Source of the DNA: Tatumella saanichensis
GTDB lineage: Bacteria > Pseudomonadota > Gammaproteobacteria > Enterobacterales > Enterobacteriaceae
Length of the DNA stretch: 64,000 bases
Assembly (NCBI RefSeq): GCF_000439375.1
Contig: NZ_ATMI01000004.1
Location: forward strand, 86,964-150,963
Direction of reading: 5' to 3'
In this document: positions 53,752-60,885 of the stretch, in pieces
Position numbering within the stretch: position 1 is the first letter of the stretch
Layout: the number at the start of each line of letters is the position of its first letter
The notes under the pieces: generated by a model
Seen by the model: only the letters and a program-made list of their open reading frames with translations
The model's database searches: none
What the model was told of the DNA's origin: nothing
Translations under genes and position numbers: made by a program

Positions 53752-55057
53752 CTATGACGTACTAATTATTGAGGACGATGAATCAGTCCGCACCAGCTGC
53801 ATCCAGTCTCTGGAACTGGAAGCGATCAGCACTACCGGTGCCGGCTCGGTAGAAGACGCCATCAAGATCCTGCCAGATGATTTTCAGGGTGTGATCATTA
53901 CTGACCTGCGACTGCCGGGGCTCAGTGGCATCGACTTTCTCCACCAGCTACAAGTCTCTGCGCCTGAAATACCGGTGATCATCATTACCGGACATGGCGA
54001 TATACTGACTGCGGTCGAAGCTATGCGCAGCGGGGCCTACGATTTTCTACCAAAACCCTTTTCACCACAGGTACTGATCCAACAGGTTAGACGGGCACTG
54101 GAGAAACGCAAGCTGACCTTGGAAGTAGCAAAACTGCGTCAGCAACTGGCCCATGTCAGTGATCTCGATAGCCGCTTTATCGGACATGCACAGCCGATGT
54201 GCGAGCTGCGGCAAACCGTCAGGAATATCGCTGCCACCCCTGCCAACGTGATGATCCACGGAGAAACCGGCACCGGTAAAGAGCTGCTGGCACGCTGTAT
54301 TCATGACCTCAGCGGCCGGCCGGGAAATTTTGTTGCTCTGAACTGTGGTGGTCTGCCAGAAACCCTGTTCGACAGCGAAATTTTCGGCCATGAACGAGGC
54401 GCTTTTTCCGGTGCCACCCAGCAACGTATCGGTAAAATAGAATACGCGCAGGGCGGAACGCTGTTCCTCGATGAGATCGAAAGTATGCCGATGCCCATGC
54501 AAATCAAGCTATTACGAGTCTTGCAGGAACGGATGCTGGAGCGACTCGGCTCTAACCAAGAAATTCCGGTGGATATCCGTGTCATCAGTGCCACCAAAGC
54601 TGACCTGAGTGTCTTGGCCGAAAAGGGCGAGTTCCGCGCTGACCTGAATTTCCGTCTCAACGTGATTGAATTGCCCATCCCACCCTTACGCGAACGCCGA
54701 GAAGATATTCCACTGCTGTTTAACTATTTTGCGCAAACTGCAGCAGCCACCTTTGGCCGCGAGGTACCGCAAATCGATACCGTCAGAATGCAGAATTACC
54801 TGACCTGGCCCTGGCCGGGGAATGTCCGTGAATTGCGTAACGAAGCCGAACGCTGTGTGCTAGGCATGACCGGTGAGGCGGGCAGACACAGCTCTGACCA
54901 TGTGCTGTCCTTGCCGCAGATGGTCGAGCATTTTGAGAAAGATTTAATTATCTCTGAACTGAGTAAACATCACGGCAATATTTCTCAGGCCGCCGAAGCC
55001 CTAGGCATCGCCAAAAGTACCTTGTTTGATAAAGTGAAAAAGTACGGCCTGCAATAG
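53744..55057 (+). CDS. DctD-type sigma-54-dependent response regulator
   Basis: A 437-residue activator starting at TTG 53744, chosen because AGGAGG lies six bases upstream, and the next residues (ADYDVLIIEDDES) begin the receiver domain. The stop of the kinase overlaps it. The phosphorylated Asp is in VIITDLRLPG. The AAA+ domain has Walker A GETGTGKE, Walker B GGTLFLDEIE and arginine fingers near RADLNFRLN. The sigma-54 contact loop reads GAFSGA instead of GAFTGA. The C-terminal Fis-type helix-turn-helix is NISQAAEALGIAKSTLFDKVKK. It should activate the promoter at 48358. Confidence 0.93.
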   Translation: MADYDVLIIEDDESVRTSCIQSLELEAISTTGAGSVEDAIKILPDDFQGVIITDLRLPGLSGIDFLHQLQVSAPEIPVIIITGHGDILTAVEAMRSGAYDFLPKPFSPQVLIQQVRRALEKRKLTLEVAKLRQQLAHVSDLDSRFIGHAQPMCELRQTVRNIAATPANVMIHGETGTGKELLARCIHDLSGRPGNFVALNCGGLPETLFDSEIFGHERGAFSGATQQRIGKIEYAQGGTLFLDEIESMPMPMQIKLLRVLQERMLERLGSNQEIPVDIRVISATKADLSVLAEKGEFRADLNFRLNVIELPIPPLRERREDIPLLFNYFAQTAAATFGREVPQIDTVRMQNYLTWPWPGNVRELRNEAERCVLGMTGEAGRHSSDHVLSLPQMVEHFEKDLIISELSKHHGNISQAAEALGIAKSTLFDKVKKYGLQ

Positions 55058-55063
55058 TAGTTC

Positions 55064-55088
55064 CCCCCTACGGTCAGACCGCAGGGGG
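55064..55088. terminator. Hairpin between the regulator and the TonB receptor genes
   Basis: CCCCCT-A-CGGT pairs with ACCG-C-AGGGGG around a short loop, with one mismatch, between two converging genes. There is no clear U-run. Confidence 0.5.
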
Positions 55089-55093
55089 TGACA

Positions 55094-57229
55094 TCAGAAG
55101 CTATAGCTGACCCCTGCTTGCCAGCTACGATCCCGCCCTATCCAACAATAACTGCTGCTGTAACAGGTATAGGTCATTTTATTGGTCAGATTCTGGGCAC
55201 TGGCCTTCACCGTCAGGCCTTTGAGTGAGGGACTCACCTGCCCCATATCATAACTCACTGCTGCATCAAACTGCGTATTGCCACCCATTGCCGCAACGGA
55301 GTTATCTGGGGTTATCGCTGTTTTTCCGTTGTAACGTAGCCCTGCCCCGGCCATTAATCCACTCAGTGCTCCTTGGTCGAAGGTGTAATCCCCCCATAAC
55401 GTCAGCCGGTTTTCTGGCACCTGGGTCGCTCTCTGCCCTTGGTACAATTCATCACGGGTATTGATAGCGTGGGTATAGGCGTAGCTTGCAATCAGATTAA
55501 GGTTATCCGTCGGCCGACTGACCAGCGTGACCTCGGCCCCACGTGAGCGTATCTCTCCTGTCTGCCGATAATTCAGTAGCCCAGCGGCGGTGTAGGTATA
55601 GTCGGTGGTCAGTACATTTTTCTGACGGATTTCAAACAACGACGTTGTCAGGGTGGTGGCATAGTCTGCCAGCAGATATTTTACACCGCCCTCGACTTGC
55701 CGACTGGTCGTGGCCTTTGCCTGATCACTGGTCAGTGTTCCCTGCGGTGATACCGGTAAGAAGCCTTCCGAATAACTGAGGAACGGGGCAATACCCTCAC
55801 TGAATTGATAAAGTACGCCTAGCCGTTTGGTGAGTCGCTGTTGATCAACGGAGGTTTTCTGCCCCTGATTGAGATAGTCGGTGGTGGAGGATTGATAGTC
55901 ATCATAACGCAAGCCCGCCATCAGGTTCAGGCCACCAAATTCCGAGTGTTCCTGCAGATAATATCCCCGCTGATTGAAGCGCAACCGCTGACGCTTCGCA
56001 GTATACAAGCCGGCTTTCTCGCTCTCCATCAGGCCATAATCCGGATGTAACATATCAATGCCGGGCGAGGTCGTGGCATAACGATATGTCATAGGTGAGT
56101 TCAGGTGCTGATAATCGAATCCTGCCAGCAGGTGATGTTCACCGCCACCTGCGGTAAAACTGCGGGTCAGCTGATTATCAATATTAATACTATCTACTCC
56201 TTCATCGGTGGTATAGCCAAAACGGGTTAACTCAGTGGGAACGGTTCTGCTGCCAGTCGCATAAAGACTTTGCTGATGAGTATCGACGGTAAAATAGCGA
56301 GCCTTCTGTATCACTCCCCAACCGTTATCAAACTGATGTTCGAAACTATAACCCAGCATCCCTTGCCGCTGGCGGAAACCATTCCAATGATCACCGGCAT
56401 AGGCACGGCGCGACGTATAGCCGCTGCGCAAATAAGCTAAGGGTAACGGCGATGACGGGGTTAATGACGGTTGATTCTGATAGAGGGCATCCAGGGTTAA
56501 TCGGGTCTGATCGTCCGGCTGCCAACGGACGGAGGGCGCAACCAGATAACTTTCATGACGCGTCGTCACAGCTTGATCCTGACCGGCACTGCCTTTGGCA
56601 ATCAGACGATAGCTCCAGTCGCTCTGCGCCAGCCGCCCTGTTGAGTCGATATACCCCTCGCGTAACTGGCGGTTGCCGGTCATGACACCGACTTCGGTGT
56701 GTGCGGTCGATTGAGGCATTTTACCCTGAATATTGACCAGCCCACCGGGGGAGGCATTACCGTAAAGTACCGAAGAGGGACCTTTCAGGATATCCACCTG
56801 TTCAATCAGGATCGGATCAATCGAGGCTTTGGTGTTGCCAGAAACATTATACGGCAGTTGTAAGCCATTGTAATACTCATGTTCCGCGGCGAAACCCCGG
56901 ATCTTATATTCGCTCATATAACTGGTGGCCCCGCGCATCTCACTGGCAACCCCGGCATCGTAGCGCAAAATTTCATTCAGAGAATTGGTATGTCGTTTTT
57001 CAATTTCTTGGTAAGAGATTGAATCAATCACCTGCGGCGTGCGGCTTTCAGGCACTGCGGATTTGGTCGCACTGTTGGTATAAGTCGCCACACTCTGGGA
57101 TGATGCGGCAGACCGACCGTTGGCATACACCTCTAATTCTGTCTGCTCTGCTGCCCACAATGCAGGACTGACGATCAATGTCGAACCCACCAACAGACGT
57201 GGAAAAACTGTACGATAGTACCTAGCCAT
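55094..57229 (-). CDS. TonB-dependent siderophore receptor
   Basis: A 711-residue outer membrane receptor. The ATG at 57229 gives a Sec signal ending ALWAAEQ (about residue 26); the frame extends to 57328 but would bury the signal. The TonB-box region may lie in TELEVYANG. The plug has SYQEIEKRHTNSLNEILRYDAG and KGPSSVLYGNASPGGLVNIQGKMP. The barrel ends with WQAGVSYSF, with the terminal phenylalanine needed for assembly. It resembles FhuA/FoxA-type hydroxamate or citrate-siderophore receptors; the ligand is not certain. An AraC gene lies directly upstream. Confidence 0.93.
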   Translation of the reverse strand: MARYYRTVFPRLLVGSTLIVSPALWAAEQTELEVYANGRSAASSQSVATYTNSATKSAVPESRTPQVIDSISYQEIEKRHTNSLNEILRYDAGVASEMRGATSYMSEYKIRGFAAEHEYYNGLQLPYNVSGNTKASIDPILIEQVDILKGPSSVLYGNASPGGLVNIQGKMPQSTAHTEVGVMTGNRQLREGYIDSTGRLAQSDWSYRLIAKGSAGQDQAVTTRHESYLVAPSVRWQPDDQTRLTLDALYQNQPSLTPSSPLPLAYLRSGYTSRRAYAGDHWNGFRQRQGMLGYSFEHQFDNGWGVIQKARYFTVDTHQQSLYATGSRTVPTELTRFGYTTDEGVDSINIDNQLTRSFTAGGGEHHLLAGFDYQHLNSPMTYRYATTSPGIDMLHPDYGLMESEKAGLYTAKRQRLRFNQRGYYLQEHSEFGGLNLMAGLRYDDYQSSTTDYLNQGQKTSVDQQRLTKRLGVLYQFSEGIAPFLSYSEGFLPVSPQGTLTSDQAKATTSRQVEGGVKYLLADYATTLTTSLFEIRQKNVLTTDYTYTAAGLLNYRQTGEIRSRGAEVTLVSRPTDNLNLIASYAYTHAINTRDELYQGQRATQVPENRLTLWGDYTFDQGALSGLMAGAGLRYNGKTAITPDNSVAAMGGNTQFDAAVSYDMGQVSPSLKGLTVKASAQNLTNKMTYTCYSSSYCWIGRDRSWQAGVSYSF

Positions 57230-57345
57230 GTTAACTCTCAGTCGATAAATACCCTTAGCAGAGATTATCGCTCTGAGGACGCTTATCACCGTTATGCACA
57301 GTGACGAAATAACTATGAGTAACGACAAAATGCCGCGGTGAGGGA

Positions 57346-58302
57346 TTATGGCATCCGCGGGCGGTCAGCGGGGTAATTTCCAGGGGAGGTCCCGTAATGG
57401 CGTCGAAAAGCGGTGGCAAAATTACTGGCATGCTGGTAACCCGAATGCCATGCCGCCTGTTGGACACTGTAACCTTGTTGCAGATACCGCTTTGCCAGCG
57501 CCAGACGGCATTGACGCAGATAGCCGAACACCGATTCACCATAGGCTTGCCGAAATTTACTCCGCAGGCTACTGCTGCTCATCGCTGCCACTTTCGCCAG
57601 CGCATCCAGCGTATATTCCTGCTCTGGGCTGGACTCCAATAAGTGACGCACTGCTTCCAGACGCTGATGTTCTGATGGCTGGATCCCACCACGTCGTCGT
57701 TCCTGCGCTGGTTCCGGTATCAGGAAAAGCGATAATAGCTGCAGCAGAGCCCCTTCCAACGCCAGTTCTCGAGCCAATGGCGGGGTCTGCTCACTGACAG
57801 CGTGACGCAGTGTCATCAATAGGTGTCCAGGGAGGGTGCGTACTCTTGCCGGTACGCCATTTTGCAGCCAGTCAGCTAACGTTTGTGGACGCAGGCAACT
57901 GTTCGGCTCTAAACCGAGCGCCAACGTCACCAGCCGTTGTCCAGAGGTATGCCTAACACTGAGCATGCCTGGGGTATGCAAACCGGTACAAAATACCTTG
58001 CCGGTACTCAGCAGGATCTCCCGACCCACGGATCGCAGCTCAACCGAGCCTTCAAGGACAACCAGTAAAAATAGGGGAGACTGGCCTGCGGAGACGGATT
58101 CATAGGGTAACATCACCTGCACATCCGAATGTGTCACGTTCAGCCCTGAGCACAACTGCCACTCGCTTACCTGCCCATGGATCACCGGACACTGTGGTTC
58201 TGCTGCCGGAAAGCGGTAGTCTATCGCATAGCGCTCACCGAGACGCTGAAAATCAGCGACGGAAAAACTTTCTACCTGAATATCGGAGGATAAACGGTTC
58301 AT
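57346..58302 (-). CDS. AraC-family activator of the siderophore receptor (PchR-like)
   Basis: A 318-residue regulator. The C-terminal AraC domain has two helix-turn-helix units (LDALAKVAAMSSSSLRSKFRQAYGES and VQQAAWHSGYQHASNFATAFRRHYG). The N-terminal part resembles the ligand-sensing region of PchR-type regulators, which are activated by ferric siderophore. It is upstream of and co-directional with the receptor gene, 116 bases apart, and a Fur-like site precedes it. It probably activates the receptor when its siderophore is present. Confidence 0.88.
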   Translation of the reverse strand: MNRLSSDIQVESFSVADFQRLGERYAIDYRFPAAEPQCPVIHGQVSEWQLCSGLNVTHSDVQVMLPYESVSAGQSPLFLLVVLEGSVELRSVGREILLSTGKVFCTGLHTPGMLSVRHTSGQRLVTLALGLEPNSCLRPQTLADWLQNGVPARVRTLPGHLLMTLRHAVSEQTPPLARELALEGALLQLLSLFLIPEPAQERRRGGIQPSEHQRLEAVRHLLESSPEQEYTLDALAKVAAMSSSSLRSKFRQAYGESVFGYLRQCRLALAKRYLQQGYSVQQAAWHSGYQHASNFATAFRRHYGTSPGNYPADRPRMP

Positions 58303-58387
58303 AAACGTAATCTAGTGGAGGCAGGCAGCCCTGCTGAGCGGTGACGATAGCAAATAGCTTAACACCGTCGCCATAGATAACAAAGCA

Positions 58388-58407
58388 AATGATACGCATT
58401 TGCATTT
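58388..58407. promoter_or_regulatory. Fur-like box upstream of the AraC gene
   Basis: AATGATACGCATTTGCATTT resembles Fur boxes of enteric tonB-type promoters (as recalled). It is 86 bases upstream of the AraC start in the 157-base gap and fits iron control of the regulator and hence of the receptor. Confidence 0.5.
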
Positions 58408-58428
58408 GAAGGCGATTGTGGGATAAAC

Positions 58429-58454
58429 ATTGCCGGACGCTGAGGCCCGGCAAT
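58429..58454 (-). terminator. Hairpin after the MFS gene
   Basis: ATTGCCGG and CCGGCAAT pair around ten bases, five bases past the MFS stop on the minus strand, followed by GTTTAT. A modest terminator. Confidence 0.5.
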
Positions 58455-58459
58455 AGGGA

Positions 58460-59662
58460 TTAATTCTGTAAATGACGGCTACACAGGCGCACCACTAAAG
58501 CACTGACCGCCGCAATGATTGCCACAATCACCACACCCTGCCAACCGGCATGGGTTAATGCCAGACTACCCAGTACTGAACCGGCCGACATGCCGACAAA
58601 GACCAAGGTAAACAATAAGGCGTTCAAACGGCTGCGAGCTTCCGGTACCAAGCGGAACACCAACGTCTGATGTGCCACCAGCGACGCCTGGATCCCAAGG
58701 TCAAAAATAATAGCACTCACCACGATCAGGCCTAACTGACAGGTCGGCGGCAGTAACGGCATCGGCAACATAATCACAAACGCCGTGATCACCAGCGCAG
58801 CGCCGACCTGAGTGACCCGTGCCGGACCGATCCGGTCGGCGAGACCTCCGGCTAGCGGAGCCGCCATGGCACCAGCAGCACCTGCTAACCCAAACGCACC
58901 GGTCACCGCACTATCGAGGTGATAATTTTTGTATAGCATTAGCGCTAAGGTCGACCAAAAAGCGCTGAAGGCCACCGATAACAAGGCCTGTGCTGTCGCA
59001 GCCCGGCGCAGTGTCTGATGCTGCTGCCATAACTGCCATAATGAACGCATCAGCGATGTCCAAGGCGCGCGCGTCATCGGCTGGAAAGACGGTAGAGTAC
59101 GCCACAGTACCAAGGTGATGATCAGTACTGAGCATGCCGCAATGAAGTAGAGATTACGCCAGCCGAGGTACTGACCCACGACTCCACTGACCACCCGTGA
59201 CAGTAATATCCCTCCCAGCAGGCCGGTCATCACTGTTCCTACTATTTTTCCGCGACTCTGCTCCGGTGCCAACGCGGCCGCAGCCGGTACAATATCCTGT
59301 GCGACCGTGGCCGTCAGGCCGGTCAGCAGGCTGGCGACCAGCAGGATATTAAGATCTGGGGAGAACCCACACATCACCAGCGCTGCCGCCAGCAGGATCC
59401 CTTTCACCGCGATCAGTTTACGTCGATCCAGACGATCCCCCAGCGGCGTCAACAGTAGGATCCCTGCCGCATAACCAGCTTGGGTCAGCATCGGGATCAA
59501 ACCGGTCTGTGCTGGGGTCGCATGGAAGGGTTGCCCCATAATATTGAGCATCGGCTGGCTGTAATAAATAGCAGCGACACTTAAGCCTGCGCCGGTCGCC
59601 AGAATAAATAGCAATGACGCTGACAGCGCTGGCGCACTTGTGGCAGATGAAGGTGCGGACAT
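58460..59662 (-). CDS. MFS transporter (sugar/drug efflux-like)
   Basis: A 400-residue inner membrane transporter with 12 predicted helices. Motif A is present as PLGDRLDRRKLIAVKG, and helix 4/5 has TVAQDIVPAAAALAPEQSRGKIVGTVMTGLLGG in pieces, typical of a widespread family of exporters of unknown substrate (YgaY-like). AAGGAG precedes the ATG. It is divergent from a LysR gene with 93 bases between, which suggests that the LysR regulates it. Confidence 0.87.
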   Translation of the reverse strand: MSAPSSATSAPALSASLLFILATGAGLSVAAIYYSQPMLNIMGQPFHATPAQTGLIPMLTQAGYAAGILLLTPLGDRLDRRKLIAVKGILLAAALVMCGFSPDLNILLVASLLTGLTATVAQDIVPAAAALAPEQSRGKIVGTVMTGLLGGILLSRVVSGVVGQYLGWRNLYFIAACSVLIITLVLWRTLPSFQPMTRAPWTSLMRSLWQLWQQHQTLRRAATAQALLSVAFSAFWSTLALMLYKNYHLDSAVTGAFGLAGAAGAMAAPLAGGLADRIGPARVTQVGAALVITAFVIMLPMPLLPPTCQLGLIVVSAIIFDLGIQASLVAHQTLVFRLVPEARSRLNALLFTLVFVGMSAGSVLGSLALTHAGWQGVVIVAIIAAVSALVVRLCSRHLQN

Positions 59663-59755
59663 AATGTTTCTCCTTATCAGAATGGCCGCCAGTAGACCCG
59701 ATTTCTGTAATGCGTGGTAGACTCAAACACTACACAACCATTATGCGCCCGACGT

Positions 59756-60694
59756 ATGAAACAACTCAGCCCCGGCAGCAGCGACCGCATTGAATTAATG
59801 CAGACCTTTATCCGGATTGTCGAAAGCGGCAGTCTGTCTGCCAGCGCCCGGCAGTTGGGGGTCAGTCAGCCGACCGTTAGCCGGCGACTCCAGGCATTAG
59901 AAAATATGCTGGGTCAGAAATTGATCCTGCGAACCACCCATGCCCTTAAGCTGACTGACGACGGCGAACGCTGCTACCGCCACGCCCGACAGCTGGTGAA
60001 TAACTGGTATGCCCTGGAAGATGAACTGACCAATATTCATGATGAGCCGGTCGGCACTCTGCGGGTACGCGCGCCCCACGCTTTCGGCCAGGATCAGATG
60101 ATCACCCCACTGGCGGAGTGGCTGAAAAGTGCGCCAGATCTCAAAATTGAGTGGATGCTCAATGACCGGACCCCAGATTTTGTCGCAGAGAATATAGACT
60201 GTGCCATTCAGGTCGGAGCCCTAAGCGACCCGGACTTGGTTGCAATACAAATAGCTGAAGTCCCCCGTTATATTGTCGCCACACCGCAACTGTTATCCCA
60301 TTATTCGCCGGTCAAAGAGCTGTCCCAACTGGCCGAGCTGCCGTGGATGGCGCTCAGTCAGTTTTACCGTACCGAAATCACCCTCCGCTGTCCGCAGGAA
60401 GAGACGCGCCAGACTCTGACCATTGAGCCACGACTGACCAGTGACAGTCTGTATGCGGTACACAAACTTTTGTTTTCTGATCTGGGGGTGGCCTTAATGT
60501 CCTCGTGGATTGTTGAGCAGGACCTGGCTGCGGGTCGGCTGGTTCACTTACTGCCGGAATGGCAGGCCGATCCGTTACCGGTTTGGCTGACCTACCCCTG
60601 GGCCAGTTATTATCCGGCACGTTTACGGCACTTTTTTGCCATGATTAAACAGATGGTGCCCAATCTGGCAGGTGCCCGTCCCACTGGCCGATGA
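59756..60694 (+). CDS. LysR-family regulator beside the MFS exporter
   Basis: A 312-residue LysR protein. Helix-turn-helix: SLSASARQLGVSQPTVSRRLQALE (about residues 27-50). The effector domain belongs to the CrgA-like group (APHAFGQDQMITPLAEWL). I start at ATG 59756; a GTG at 59714 is in frame but overlaps a possible operator, GTAG-N9-CTAC (59717-59733). Neither start has a good ribosome binding site. Probable regulator of the divergent exporter. Confidence 0.88.
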   Translation: MKQLSPGSSDRIELMQTFIRIVESGSLSASARQLGVSQPTVSRRLQALENMLGQKLILRTTHALKLTDDGERCYRHARQLVNNWYALEDELTNIHDEPVGTLRVRAPHAFGQDQMITPLAEWLKSAPDLKIEWMLNDRTPDFVAENIDCAIQVGALSDPDLVAIQIAEVPRYIVATPQLLSHYSPVKELSQLAELPWMALSQFYRTEITLRCPQEETRQTLTIEPRLTSDSLYAVHKLLFSDLGVALMSSWIVEQDLAAGRLVHLLPEWQADPLPVWLTYPWASYYPARLRHFFAMIKQMVPNLAGARPTGR

Positions 60695-60797
60695 ACCCTC
60701 CCTGCTGACCGGTATTGATATACCGGTCACTGCGCGGTTATCCCGATGTGCAATAAATGCGCTATCCCTACTCCTCACCGGATTATGGTGCAGCGAC

Positions 60798-60806
60798 TGC
60801 TATAGT
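60798..60806 (+). promoter_or_regulatory. Extended -10 element upstream of gcd
   Basis: TGCTATAGT fits the extended -10 pattern (TGnTATAAT) and is 80 bases before the gcd start. No strong -35 is visible. Confidence 0.45.
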
Positions 60807-60827
60807 CAGAGTGAATGTAAATTTAAT

Positions 60828-60852
60828 GTAAATAAAAAAGATATTTATTTAC
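60828..60852. promoter_or_regulatory. Perfect 9-base inverted repeat in the gcd leader
   Basis: GTAAATAAA and TTTATTTAC flank seven bases. It lies 22 bases downstream of the putative -10, so a bound protein would block transcription of gcd; because it is A/T only in the stem core, RNA folding would be weak. TGTAAAT is also repeated just upstream (60816). Confidence 0.5.
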
Positions 60853-60885
60853 CTGAGTAGTGCTCACTTTAGTAAGGATATCGGT

